Assembly (NCBI GenBank): GCA_963697365.1
Contig: CAVONT010000005.1
Coordinates: 1-64,000, forward strand
DNA length: 64,000 nucleotides
Reading direction: 5' to 3'
Origin: CAIXZV01 sp963697365
GTDB taxonomy: Bacteria; Chloroflexota; Limnocylindria; Limnocylindrales; CSP1-4
A program made the position numbers and the translations under genes. The notes beneath the pieces are model-generated. The model was not told the DNA's origin. It did no database searches and worked only from the letters and a program-made list of their open reading frames with translations. Numbering within the stretch: position 1 is the first letter of the stretch; the number at the start of each line of letters is the position of its first letter. Shown here piece after piece: positions 47,516 to 56,142 of the stretch.

Positions 47516-48580
47516 GTGAGCGAGGCCGAGCCTTTCCTGCTCATGCTGTGCGCGGTCGGCATAGCCGGCGGGCTTGTCATCCTCTGGCGCGGCCTCATGG
47601 GGCATCGGTCCGGTGCGCTGGTGGAGGGGCTGAGCACATCGCGGATCGCCACGCTCGCGGCAGGCGAGGTCCGGGTGACGGGCGTGGTGGAGACGGCCGA
47701 GGTGCTCCTGCGCTCGCCGCTCCAGGATCGCGAATGCGTCTGGTATCGCTCGCGGGTGGAGCGGTCGGGCCGTGGCGATGGCACGACCTTCAACGAGGAG
47801 CGGGGGATCGGGTTCCGCGTCCGTGACGGCTCGGGCGCCATCCGGGTCTTCCCGCGTGGCGCGCGGCTGGACATCCCCGTCCGCTTCAACGAGGGAACCG
47901 GGATGACGGGTGACCTGCCGCCCGGCCTTGCGCCGCGCCGAACCGCGGTGGTCATGGCGGAGCCGGTCGACCGCGAGGCGGCGATCGCGGCGCTCCTGAC
48001 GGTGCAGCCCCCGGCCTCCTCGGACGACATCCCCGGCGTGGGCGGTGCCTTCGGCTCGGACGACGGGCAGCGGTTCATCGAGGCCCGCCTGGAGCCGGGA
48101 GACGAGATCACGGTTGTGGGCACGGCGCGGCCGTTCTCGACGCTGGAGGATCCCGCGACTGCCGATTCGCTCGAGGGTTCGCTCGACCCGCTCGGGGCGC
48201 TGGCGGACCCGGCGATCGCGGCCGACATCGCGGAGGCGCTCGCCGCTGGAACCCTCACCTCACCCGAGGAGGCATGGGGCAACGCCGCCATCCCGGGGTT
48301 CGGGATCGGCCGTCCGGTGCGGGCGCCGGAGCTGGACCCGGCAGCCGCTGCTCCAGCCCTTGCGACGCCCGCCGAGGCCGCGCGGATCGAGACGACGTTC
48401 GACATCGAACCGGACCTGCTGGTGATCGCCTCCGCCCCCGATGCGCCGCTGCTCGTGGCATGGGGTGGCCCGGCCGAGGTTGCTGACCGGCACCGCAGCA
48501 CGTTCCTCGTGGGTCTCCTGGGCGCGGTGCTCGCGATCGTCTCGGCGATCGTCGGTGCGGCCCTGCTCACGACCGGCTGA
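47516..48580 (+). CDS. GIDE-domain membrane protein (E3-ligase-like)
   Basis: 354 residues, GTG start. An N-terminal TM helix (FLLMLCAVGIAGGLVILWRG), then VRVTGVVETAEVLLRSPLQD with CVWYRSRVERSG, the pattern of the GIDE domain first described in MUL1/MAPL and widespread in bacteria without a RING. The middle is Ala-rich and variable; a second TM helix (LVGLLGAVLAIVSAIVGAAL) lies at the C-terminus. Function in bacteria is not established. It is paired with lemA, a frequent neighbour of GIDE proteins. Confidence 0.75.
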   Translation: MSEAEPFLLMLCAVGIAGGLVILWRGLMGHRSGALVEGLSTSRIATLAAGEVRVTGVVETAEVLLRSPLQDRECVWYRSRVERSGRGDGTTFNEERGIGFRVRDGSGAIRVFPRGARLDIPVRFNEGTGMTGDLPPGLAPRRTAVVMAEPVDREAAIAALLTVQPPASSDDIPGVGGAFGSDDGQRFIEARLEPGDEITVVGTARPFSTLEDPATADSLEGSLDPLGALADPAIAADIAEALAAGTLTSPEEAWGNAAIPGFGIGRPVRAPELDPAAAAPALATPAEAARIETTFDIEPDLLVIASAPDAPLLVAWGGPAEVADRHRSTFLVGLLGAVLAIVSAIVGAALLTTG

Positions 48581-48600
48581 TCCGCGATGATGTCCGCGCC

Positions 48601-49176
48601 ATGCCCCTGAACGACCTGGCCGCCCTGTTCGCGGTCGCCCTGGCCATCGCCGTCATCGGGTTCCTCGTCGTGACCACCTTCAACGACGTCGTCGCGCTCC
48701 GGAACCGGATCACGAAGGCGTGGGCGAACATCGATGTCGCCCTCAAGCAGCGGCATGACGAGCTGCCCAACCTCGTGGAGGCCGTGCGTGGCCTCATGGC
48801 GTTCGAGCGCGACCTGCTCGCGGAGGTGACGACACGCAGGGCGGCCTACTCCGACAGCGAGCCTATTCCGAGCCAGGCGGCGACCAGCGAGGCCACGACG
48901 AGGGCCGTCCGGCAGCTGCTCGCGGTGGTCGAGCAGTACCCGGAGATCAAGTCAGCCGGCAACGTTGCGAGCCTCCAGGAGGAGATCGCCCGGCTCGAGG
49001 ACGTGATCGCGGACCGGCGGGAGCTCTACAACGACCAGGTGTACCGCCACAACACGCGGATCGGCCAGCTGCCTGGCCGTCTGCTTGCAGGCCTCTTCGG
49101 CTGGCGGCCGCAGCCCTTCTTCGCGGCGGATGCCGCGGCGCAGGCCCGTCCGGACGTCGTCCTCACCCGTCCCTGA
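48601..49176 (+). CDS. lemA: LemA family protein
   Basis: 191 residues. One N-terminal TM helix (LFAVALAIAVIGFLVVTTFN), then LRNRITKAWANIDVALKQRH, DELPNLVEAVRG and QEEIARLEDVIADRRELYND with YRHNTRIGQLPG: the LemA helical bundle facing the periplasm or exterior. Cellular role unclear; linked to envelope homeostasis. Ends 15 bases before the convergent peptidase gene. Confidence 0.92.
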   Translation: MPLNDLAALFAVALAIAVIGFLVVTTFNDVVALRNRITKAWANIDVALKQRHDELPNLVEAVRGLMAFERDLLAEVTTRRAAYSDSEPIPSQAATSEATTRAVRQLLAVVEQYPEIKSAGNVASLQEEIARLEDVIADRRELYNDQVYRHNTRIGQLPGRLLAGLFGWRPQPFFAADAAAQARPDVVLTRP

Positions 49177-49191
49177 TCGCTCCGCCCCGGG

Positions 49192-50706
49192 TCAGAGCCC
49201 CGCGATCCGGCGGGCCCATCCGGCGTTGTCGGCGTCGTCCTCACAGGAGACGATCAGCGGGTCCACGCGGCGGTCGATCTGGGCGACGATCGCCGGGCCG
49301 TCCTTCCAGTGCTCCGCGTCGACGACGACGCTGAACCCGTCGTAGCCCGTCAGCCGGCGAAGGGTCGGTGATCCGTGCTCGCACAGCACCGCCCGCTCGT
49401 AGAGGACGGTGGTGATTCCCCCGTCGGTGAACCGGAGCGTGACCCCCTCGTCGCCGACGATCAGGCGCTCCTTGGGCCCGCGCCCGGGCAGGTGGAAGCC
49501 GGCCGGAGCGACCTCGCGGCCACGCACGGGCGCCTTCGAGACGAGGGGGGCCGGGTGGAAGCCCGCCGGCGCCTCGACCGCGCTGCTGGCGAGGAGCGCA
49601 CTGACGCGGACGCTGGCCGCCGCCGCCTTCACCGAGTCCGTCGTGGCCGCCCGGCGGCGGGCCACGCCCTCGTCGGGCAGCATGATCGGCTGGCCCAGCA
49701 GCATGTCCTGGGCCTGCGTGTCCATGAGGCCGAAGACGACGGTCGGGTCGAGGAACATGCGCTCGAAGCCGTCGATCTCGCGGGAGACCTCCTCGTCGGT
49801 CGGTCCGTCGGTCGCAAGCTGCTCGACGGCGTCGATCATGGCTCCCTGGACCACGCCGACCTGGTCGCGGGCGCACTCGGTGCCGAGGAACAGGTGGCCA
49901 ACGATGCCGGTGAGCGGGCCGTAGATCGCGGCGAGGTCGTACACGGTTCCCTGCTCGTGGCGCAGCGTCCGCTTCAGGCGGCGCTCCAGGATCCCGAGCA
50001 CCATCGTCAGCTCGGGACTCCGCTCGCCGACGAGCGTCATGCACACCGCGTCCTGCTCCCAGCTGGCGAATGCGGGCAGCGGGAGGTCCGGGTCCGGCAC
50101 GGGGAGGATCGGCGGCATCCGCGACCCCTCCGGAAGCGTGACCCGGAGGTCCGGCGGGGGTTCGCCGGAGAGCACGAGCATCGCGTTGCCGCGCGTGAAG
50201 AACGAGCGGCGCCAGGCGTCGATCGGCTCCGGCCCCAGCCAGTCGAGGCCGAACTCCGGTCCATCGGAGAGGCCATGCCCCTGTGGTCCGTACCGGAACC
50301 AGCGCATCTGGCCGTCGATCGAGCTGGGACGCTCGTTCGCCTCCTGGACGAGGACCCGGCGCTCGTGCGCGAGGCGATCGAGCGGGAGGTCCGCAAGGTT
50401 GGCGCAGATCCGGGCCAGGAACTCGGTGACCTCGTGGGGATGGCCGGTCGCGTGGAACACGGTGCGCGTCGGCTCGACGAAGCCGGACAACTCGTACTCC
50501 TGGTCCATCAGGCCCGTGAAGGCGAGATGCTCCACGAGGTGGGTGATGCCCCCGATCGGCCGCTGCTCGTCCACGCGCCCCACGCGGAACTGCAGGGCGG
50601 CCGTCAGGGGTCCGGCGACCGGGGACCACAGGGCGGGGACGCCGTCGATCTCCGTCTGGTGGATGACCGGCAGCTGGGGCTCGGACGGCACGCGGCTTGT
50701 CTCCAT
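49192..50706 (-). CDS. M16 family zinc peptidase-like protein
   Basis: 504 residues on the minus strand. Inverted zinc motif HLVEH at residues 56-60 (H56, E59, H60), in GGITHLVEHLAFTG; the downstream Glu ligand is probably in RRVLVQEANERPS. An inactive-type second half lacks another motif. Unlike pitrilysin (about 1000 residues), it is one two-domain unit. The C-terminal 120 residues (RLIVGDEGVTLRFTDGGITT...) look unrelated to M16. No signal peptide, so it is probably cytoplasmic. Substrate unknown. Divergent from nusA. Confidence 0.85.
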   Translation of the reverse strand: METSRVPSEPQLPVIHQTEIDGVPALWSPVAGPLTAALQFRVGRVDEQRPIGGITHLVEHLAFTGLMDQEYELSGFVEPTRTVFHATGHPHEVTEFLARICANLADLPLDRLAHERRVLVQEANERPSSIDGQMRWFRYGPQGHGLSDGPEFGLDWLGPEPIDAWRRSFFTRGNAMLVLSGEPPPDLRVTLPEGSRMPPILPVPDPDLPLPAFASWEQDAVCMTLVGERSPELTMVLGILERRLKRTLRHEQGTVYDLAAIYGPLTGIVGHLFLGTECARDQVGVVQGAMIDAVEQLATDGPTDEEVSREIDGFERMFLDPTVVFGLMDTQAQDMLLGQPIMLPDEGVARRRAATTDSVKAAAASVRVSALLASSAVEAPAGFHPAPLVSKAPVRGREVAPAGFHLPGRGPKERLIVGDEGVTLRFTDGGITTVLYERAVLCEHGSPTLRRLTGYDGFSVVVDAEHWKDGPAIVAQIDRRVDPLIVSCEDDADNAGWARRIAGL

Positions 50707-50770
50707 GCGGTGTGTGCCTCGAGCCTACCGGGGCGGCGTGCTCGGCGCAGGCCGAGCCGGGGGGTTGCGA

Positions 50771-50800
50771 TTGAGGGGTCCACGCGCCCGGGTGTATACT
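50771..50800 (+). promoter_or_regulatory. Promoter of the nusA operon
   Basis: TTGAGG (50771-50776), an 18-base spacer, TATACT (50795-50800). Lies between the divergent peptidase and nusA, 104 bases before the nusA GTG. It probably drives nusA-ylxR-infB-rbfA and beyond. Confidence 0.65.
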
Positions 50801-50828
50801 TTCCGGCAATTACGCAAGGCCGCCGCAG

Positions 50829-50851
50829 GACGTGGGTGACCAGCCCACGTC
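50829..50851 (+). terminator. Terminator-like hairpin in the nusA leader (possible attenuator)
   Basis: Perfect 8-bp stem GACGTGGG / CCCACGTC with a 7-base loop, followed at once by TCTTTGTGT. It sits 29 bases downstream of the -10 element, so it is inside the transcript leader, and looks like an intrinsic terminator. The GTGGG/CCCAC stem with a U-rich follow-up resembles the leader hairpins seen before rimP-nusA in other phyla. No alternative antiterminator was mapped. Confidence 0.55.
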
Positions 50852-50903
50852 TCTTTGTGTCGAAAGCCTTGGATGACGGATGCACGCAGCAGGGAGGCGC
50901 CAG

Positions 50904-52208
50904 GTGAGTCGCGACTTCGTTGGTGCGCTCCTCCAGCTCAATGCCGAGAAGCAGGTCAGCCAGACTGCGCTGATCCGCGCCGTGGAGGAGGGGATCCAGG
51001 CGGCCTACCGGCGCGTGGCCGGCGAGGAGGACATCTTCGTCAAGGTCGAGGCCAGCACCGGCGAGATCCGCGTCTTCCGGGGCCGCCATGTCGTCGACGA
51101 GGTCGAGAACCCGGAGTTCGAGGTCTCCCTGGCGGAGGCGCGCGGCGCCGACCCGGACATCCATGTCGGCGCGGTGCTCGAGATCGAGCAGCTCGACGCG
51201 GAGAAGTACGGCCGCATCGGCGCCCAGACGGCGAAGCAGATCATCCTGCAGCGGATGCGCGAGGTCGAGCGCGATCAGGTGTTCGACCAGTTCGCCTCCC
51301 GCGAGGGGGAGCTGATCACGGGCGGCGTGAGCCGCGTGGAGCCGCGGGCGATCATCCTCGATGTCGGGAAGGGCGTGGAGGCGATCCTCGCGACCAGCGA
51401 GCAGAGTCCGCTGGAGCACTACCGCATCGGCCAGCCCGTGAAGGCCTTCGTCCTCGAGGTCCGCCGTTCGGCGCGTGGGCCGCAGATCATGGTGTCCCGC
51501 ACGCACAAGGGCTTCCTGCGCCGGCTGTTCGAGCTCGAGGTCCCGGAGATCCACGCGGGCACCGTCGAGATCAAGGCGATCTCCCGAGAGGCGGGATCGC
51601 GCTCCAAGGTGGCCGTCGCATCACGCCAGGACGGGCTCGACCCGGTCGGCGCGACCGTCGGCCAGCGCGGAACCCGCGTCCAGGCGGTCGTGGCCGAGCT
51701 GGCGGGCGAGAAGATCGACGTCATCCCGTGGAGCGAGGACGCCTCGGTGTTCGTCGCGAATGCACTGTCGCCCGCCCAGGTGATCAGCGTCCACGTGGAC
51801 GAGGCAAACCGGGTCGCGAGCGTCACGGTGCCCGAGCGCATGCTGTCGCTGGCGATCGGCCGTGAAGGCCAGAACGCCCGCCTTGCCGCGCGGCTGACCG
51901 GATGGCGCATCGACATCCGCAGCGACGCGCAGCCCGTGGAGCCGGCACCGGTGCCGGAACCCGAGCCCGTCGCCGAGTCCGTGGCTGTCGCCGAGCCCGT
52001 TGCCGGGAGCGAGCCCGCGCCTGCGCTCGACGAGGCCTTCGAGCCGGAACCGGCTGGCGAGCCCGAGCCCGAGCCCACGCCCACGCCTGCGCCCGAGCCG
52101 GATCCTGCCTCTGCGCCCGTCGCAGAACCAACGCCCGAGCCGGAAGCGGCCCCCGCCGCCCCGGCGAAGAAGTCCCGTAAGAAGTCCTCCGAGGAGGTGT
52201 CGTCGTAG
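50904..52208 (+). CDS. nusA: Transcription termination/antitermination protein NusA
   Basis: 434 residues, GTG 50904 with AGGGAGG upstream. The N-terminal RNAP-binding domain (FVGALLQLNAEKQVSQTALI, AAYRRVAGEE) is followed by S1 (ELITGGVSRVEPRAIILDVG), KH1 (GLDPVGATVGQRGTRVQAVV) and KH2 (LSLAIGREGQNARLAARLTG). Residues about 350-434 are a Pro-Glu-Ala repeat tail ending in KKSRKKSSEE. Lacks the C-terminal acidic repeats of E. coli NusA. Its leader hairpin may let NusA control its own transcription. Confidence 0.96.
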   Translation: MSRDFVGALLQLNAEKQVSQTALIRAVEEGIQAAYRRVAGEEDIFVKVEASTGEIRVFRGRHVVDEVENPEFEVSLAEARGADPDIHVGAVLEIEQLDAEKYGRIGAQTAKQIILQRMREVERDQVFDQFASREGELITGGVSRVEPRAIILDVGKGVEAILATSEQSPLEHYRIGQPVKAFVLEVRRSARGPQIMVSRTHKGFLRRLFELEVPEIHAGTVEIKAISREAGSRSKVAVASRQDGLDPVGATVGQRGTRVQAVVAELAGEKIDVIPWSEDASVFVANALSPAQVISVHVDEANRVASVTVPERMLSLAIGREGQNARLAARLTGWRIDIRSDAQPVEPAPVPEPEPVAESVAVAEPVAGSEPAPALDEAFEPEPAGEPEPEPTPTPAPEPDPASAPVAEPTPEPEAAPAAPAKKSRKKSSEEVSS

Positions 52209-52240
52209 GCCCGGCAACGGCCGGTCGATCCCGGCCTTCC

Positions 52241-52561
52241 TTGCCGCGTCGGCTCCCGGAGCGGAGCTGCGTTGCCTGCCGTACCCCTCGGCCCAAGCGG
52301 GAGCTCGTGCGCATCGTGCGGACCCCCGCCGGCACCGTCACCATCGACCACACCGGGCGGCTCCCGGGCCGCGGCGCGTACCTCTGCCGGAACGCGTCCT
52401 GCTGGGACCAGGCCGCCCGCAAGCGTGCCCTCGAGCACGCGCTCAAGACCACCATCCCCACCGATCTCGCGGCGGCCCTGGCGGCCGGCCCATCGGGGCC
52501 CGCAATGCCGGCCCGCGGATCCTTGACTTCCGACGAAGGAGGAGCCCATGGCCAGGAGTAG
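52241..52561 (+). CDS. ylxR: YlxR family RNA-binding protein
   Basis: 106 residues, TTG start. RSCVACRTPRPKRELVRIVR and GRGAYLCRNASCW are the family signatures, the second near a charged RNA-binding surface. It normally lies between nusA and infB, as here, and overlaps infB by 14 bases. A small hairpin GGCCGG/CCGGCC (52219-52236) lies in the 32-base gap after nusA. Confidence 0.9.
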   Translation: MPRRLPERSCVACRTPRPKRELVRIVRTPAGTVTIDHTGRLPGRGAYLCRNASCWDQAARKRALEHALKTTIPTDLAAALAAGPSGPAMPARGSLTSDEGGAHGQE

Positions 52562-54458
52562 GAGCGGCACCCGCGGCCGTCGAGGCCCTCGCAAGCCCCC
52601 GCGGCGCCCGGGCGGGTTCACGCCGGGCGGCGTCGCCACGGTCGACCCGAGCGAGCGAGGCGCTGTCGAGCTGCCGTCGACGATCACGGTCAAGGAGCTC
52701 GCAGAGCTCCTGGGCGTGAGTCCGGCGGACATCATCAGAGAGCTCATCAAGAGCGGCATCTTCGCCACGATCAACCAACTCATCGACCGCGACACCGCGT
52801 CGCTCGTCGCGGAGGAGCTCGGCTACGAGATCTCAGAGGCGGGCGCCGCCGACGAGGACGAGGACGAGGACAACGTCCCCGCCGCAGAGGCTGCCAAGGT
52901 GCAGCTCTGGGACGAGGAGGCGGACGATCCCAAGGACCTCCTCCCGCGGGCTCCCATCGTGACCGTCATGGGTCACGTGGACCACGGCAAGACCAGCCTC
53001 CTCGACGCGATCCGCTCCACCACGGTCGCTGCCGGCGAACGCGGTGGCATCACCCAGCACATCGGCGCGTCCGAGGTGACCACGAAGGACGGCAAGCGCG
53101 TCGTCTTCCTCGACACCCCGGGCCACGAGGCGTTCACCTCGATGCGCGCCCGCGGCGCCAAGGTCACCGACATCGCGGTCATCGTGGTCGCGGCCGACGA
53201 CGGCGTCATGCCCCAGACGCTCGAGGCGATCAGCCACGCGAAGGCGGCCAAGGTCCCCCTCGTCATCGCGATGAACAAGATCGACAAGCCGGACGCCAAC
53301 ACGGACCGGGTCAAGAACGAGCTGGCCGAGGCCGGCGTCCTGATCGAGGACTACGGCGGCGACACGCCGCTCGTGCCGGTGTCGGCCAAGACCCGCGTCG
53401 GCATCCCGGAGCTGCTCGAGATCATCCTGCTGGTCGCCGACCTGCAGGAGCTCAAGGCGAACCCCAAGCGGGATGCCGTGGGCACGGTCATCGAGGCGCG
53501 CCTCGACAAGGGCCGCGGCGCCGTCGCCACGATCATCGTCCAGACGGGCACCCTGCGCGTCGGCGATGTGGTGGTCGCGGGCACCAGCTACGGCAAGATC
53601 AAGGCGCTCGAGAGCTCCGTCGGCAAGCGGATCACCAAGGCGGGCCCGGCGTCCGCGGCCGTGATCCTCGGCCTGTCGGACGTCCCCGAGGCCGGCGACA
53701 TCCTGCGCGTCGTCAAGGACGTGTCGGTTGCCCGCGACCAGGTCGAGGCCAAGAAGATCGCGGCGGCCCAGGCGGCCGGCGCGGGCTCCGGGCGCGCGAC
53801 CCTGGAGGACCTCTACCGCCAGATCCAGGCCGGCCAGGCCAAGGAGCTGAGGATCATCCTCAAGTCCGACGTGTCGGGCTCGCTGGGCGCGATCAACCAC
53901 GCGCTGCAGCAGCTGTCCACGGACGAGGTGAAGATCAACATCCTCCACGAGGCCGCCGGCGACATCACCGACAACGACATCATGCTCGCGACCGCGTCCA
54001 ACGCGATTGTCGTGGGCTTCAGCACCAGCATCACCGAGACCGCCCGCCGGGCGGCCGAGGCCGACGGTGTGGATGTGCGCCTCTACGACATCATCTACAA
54101 GCTCACGGACGACATCGATGCCGCCCTCAAGGGCATGCTCGAGCCGGAGATCGTGGAGGTCGTCGAGGGCCGCGCGGAGGTCCGCCAGCTGTTCAAGGTT
54201 GGCAAGACCACCGTCATCGCGGGCTGCTTCGTCACCGACGGACGCATCGTGCGCAACGGGTTCGCCCGCGTGTGGCGGGGCGGCAGGATCGTGGCCAACG
54301 ACCAGCGGATCGAGTCGCTCCGCCGGTTCCGTGACGACGTCCGCGAGGTCGAGAAGAACTTCGAGTGCGGTATCGGCCTCGAGGGTTGGAATGATCAGGT
54401 CGAGGGCGACATCATCGAGTGCTTCACGCACCAGTCCAAGAGCCGTATCACCGGCTGA
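52548..54458 (+). CDS. infB: Translation initiation factor IF-2
   Basis: 636 residues, a short form with only a basic Arg/Gly/Pro lead and one N-terminal IF2N domain (ITVKELAELLGVSPADIIRE). GTPase motifs: GHVDHGKT from residue 142, DTPGHEAFT, MNKIDKPDAN. Domain II KGRGAVATIIVQTGTLRVGD, domain III VSGSLGAINHALQ, and the fMet-tRNA-binding C2 domain with GCFVTDGRIVRNGFARV and GIGLEGWNDQVEGDIIE are intact. An acidic DEDEDED stretch precedes the G domain. Confidence 0.97.
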   Translation: MARSRSGTRGRRGPRKPPRRPGGFTPGGVATVDPSERGAVELPSTITVKELAELLGVSPADIIRELIKSGIFATINQLIDRDTASLVAEELGYEISEAGAADEDEDEDNVPAAEAAKVQLWDEEADDPKDLLPRAPIVTVMGHVDHGKTSLLDAIRSTTVAAGERGGITQHIGASEVTTKDGKRVVFLDTPGHEAFTSMRARGAKVTDIAVIVVAADDGVMPQTLEAISHAKAAKVPLVIAMNKIDKPDANTDRVKNELAEAGVLIEDYGGDTPLVPVSAKTRVGIPELLEIILLVADLQELKANPKRDAVGTVIEARLDKGRGAVATIIVQTGTLRVGDVVVAGTSYGKIKALESSVGKRITKAGPASAAVILGLSDVPEAGDILRVVKDVSVARDQVEAKKIAAAQAAGAGSGRATLEDLYRQIQAGQAKELRIILKSDVSGSLGAINHALQQLSTDEVKINILHEAAGDITDNDIMLATASNAIVVGFSTSITETARRAAEADGVDVRLYDIIYKLTDDIDAALKGMLEPEIVEVVEGRAEVRQLFKVGKTTVIAGCFVTDGRIVRNGFARVWRGGRIVANDQRIESLRRFRDDVREVEKNFECGIGLEGWNDQVEGDIIECFTHQSKSRITG

Positions 54459-54484
54459 CGGACCCTGGTCGGGGAGACCATGCG

Positions 54485-55114
54485 ATGAGCCAACGCACCG
54501 AGCGCGTCGACGAACTGCTCCGGCAGGAGATCGGCGCGCTGCTGGCCCGGGAGGTCGCGGATCCGAGGATCGGTTTTGCGACCATCACCGAGGTTGAAAC
54601 CAGCCCGGACCTGGGCCATGCCAAGGTCTGGGTCAGCGTGATCGGCCAGGAGGGCGATCGCGACGCGACGCTGCGCGCGCTCGCTGATGCGATGCCGTTC
54701 ATCCGGCACGAGCTGGGCAAGCGCCTGCGCATCAGGCGCATCCCGGCGCTCCATATCCGTCTCGACGACTCCGCCGAGCGCGGCACACGCCTCCTGCACC
54801 TGCTCTCGGAGCTCGAGGCAGGCGTGGACCCGACGGAGATCGAGCCCTTCGACGAGTCGCTGCCCACGCCGGTCAAGCGGCTCCACCACGAGGAGGCCGT
54901 CGACCCGGATGCCGACCTCGGGGCGGCCGCTGCCGAGCACCTGCCGCCGCCGTCCGCGAAGGGCAGGGGCCGGCGCACCTACGGGCCGAAGGGGTCGGAT
55001 CGTGGCGCATCCCGGCAGGGCCCGAAGGGGTCGGATCGTGGCGCCTCCCGGCCGGCGTCGAAGGGCGGCACACCACGGCCGGGTCCGAAGCGCACCGGGG
55101 GAAGCCACCGGTGA
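54485..55114 (+). CDS. rbfA: Ribosome-binding factor A with repeat-bearing basic tail
   Basis: 209 residues versus about 120-130 usual. The KH-like core is RTERVDELLRQEIGALLARE, DPRIGFATITEVETSPDLGH and IRHELGKRLRIRRIPALHI. RbfA matures the 30S decoding region. Residues about 150-209 form a tail rich in Gly, Arg, Lys and Ser with two copies of GPKGSDRGASR (coded at about 54983-55050 by a near-identical direct repeat). ATG 54485 has GGGGAGA upstream. Stop overlaps nrnA (GTGA). Confidence 0.94.
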   Translation: MSQRTERVDELLRQEIGALLAREVADPRIGFATITEVETSPDLGHAKVWVSVIGQEGDRDATLRALADAMPFIRHELGKRLRIRRIPALHIRLDDSAERGTRLLHLLSELEAGVDPTEIEPFDESLPTPVKRLHHEEAVDPDADLGAAAAEHLPPPSAKGRGRRTYGPKGSDRGASRQGPKGSDRGASRPASKGGTPRPGPKRTGGSHR

Positions 55115-56142
55115 CCGGGCACGTTGACATCAGCGGCATCGCGCGCGAGACCGTCCCGATGCCTGTTGTCGAGCACCTGCGCGGCGCCCGTCACGTGCTC
55201 GTGGTCAGCCACGAGAACCCCGACGCCGACACGCTCGGAGCGGTGCTCGGCGTGTGCCACATCGTCGAGGCGCTGGGTGGGCGCGCCACGGCGATCTCGA
55301 GCGATCCCGTCCCGCCGCTCTACGCGTTCATCGAGGGCATCGAGCGGTTCCAGTGCGACCCCGACCCGGCCGAGGCGTACGACCTCCTCGTCCTCTGCGA
55401 CTGCGCAACGGCGGATCGGGTGGGCGAGGTGGCCCAGCGCAACGCCGCGCTGTTCACGAGCCTGCCGCGCGTCATCATCGATCACCACGCATCCAACAAC
55501 GACGGCGGTGAGGTCGACTGGATCGACCCCGATGCTGCCGCCACCTGCGAGCTCGTCGCCCTGCTGGCTGTCCGGCTGGGCCTGCCGGTCGATCTCCACG
55601 ACGGCGCGATGGCGGCCGCCCTCATGGCCGGCGTCGTGATGGACACGGCGACGTTCGCGCACCCCAATGCGACCCCTCGCACCCTTGCAGTGGCGGCGGC
55701 CCTGGTCGAGGCGGGCGCACCACTGTCCGACATCTCGCGGCGGTTGTACCGCACCAAGCCCGACGTGCAGCTGCGGCTGTTCGGCCGGGTGCTGGACCGG
55801 CTCGTCGCCACGGACGACCACCTCGTCGTGTGGTCAACGTTGACCGAGGCGGACCTGGCCGCGACAGGTGCGATCAGCGCCCATTCCGAGGGGATCATCG
55901 ATCTCCTCGCCCAGGCGGAGGTCGCCGAGGTCGCGATGCTGTTCAAGGGTCACGCCGACGGTGGGACCCGTCTGTCGGTCCGCACGAAGCCTGGAGGCGT
56001 GGACGCCACCGTCCTCACGGGCGCCTTCGGTGGGGGAGGCCATGCCCGCGCGGCGGGAGCGTCCGTGCCGCTGCCGCTCGACGAGGCGATCCCGACCGTG
56101 CTCGCAATCGCCCATCGCCTGGCCGAGGAGGTCGGCCGGTGA
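55111..56142 (+). CDS. nrnA: NanoRNase/pAp phosphatase of the DHH family (NrnA-like)
   Basis: 343 residues. Degrades 2-5-mer RNA and pAp. DHH motifs: VVSHENPDADTLGAVLG (motif I-like), LVLCDCATADRVG, VIIDHHASNNDGG (the DHH triad, with IDHH) and VMDTATFAHPNATPRTL. The DHHA1 domain ends with GAFGGGGHARAAGASVP. It is next to rbfA and truB, a common arrangement. Acts downstream of PNPase and other exonucleases by clearing the short products. Confidence 0.93.
   Translation: MTGHVDISGIARETVPMPVVEHLRGARHVLVVSHENPDADTLGAVLGVCHIVEALGGRATAISSDPVPPLYAFIEGIERFQCDPDPAEAYDLLVLCDCATADRVGEVAQRNAALFTSLPRVIIDHHASNNDGGEVDWIDPDAAATCELVALLAVRLGLPVDLHDGAMAAALMAGVVMDTATFAHPNATPRTLAVAAALVEAGAPLSDISRRLYRTKPDVQLRLFGRVLDRLVATDDHLVVWSTLTEADLAATGAISAHSEGIIDLLAQAEVAEVAMLFKGHADGGTRLSVRTKPGGVDATVLTGAFGGGGHARAAGASVPLPLDEAIPTVLAIAHRLAEEVGR

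Noticed and set aside
52833..54431. Open frame antisense to infB
   Set aside because: Shadow of IF-2; no start context or motif.
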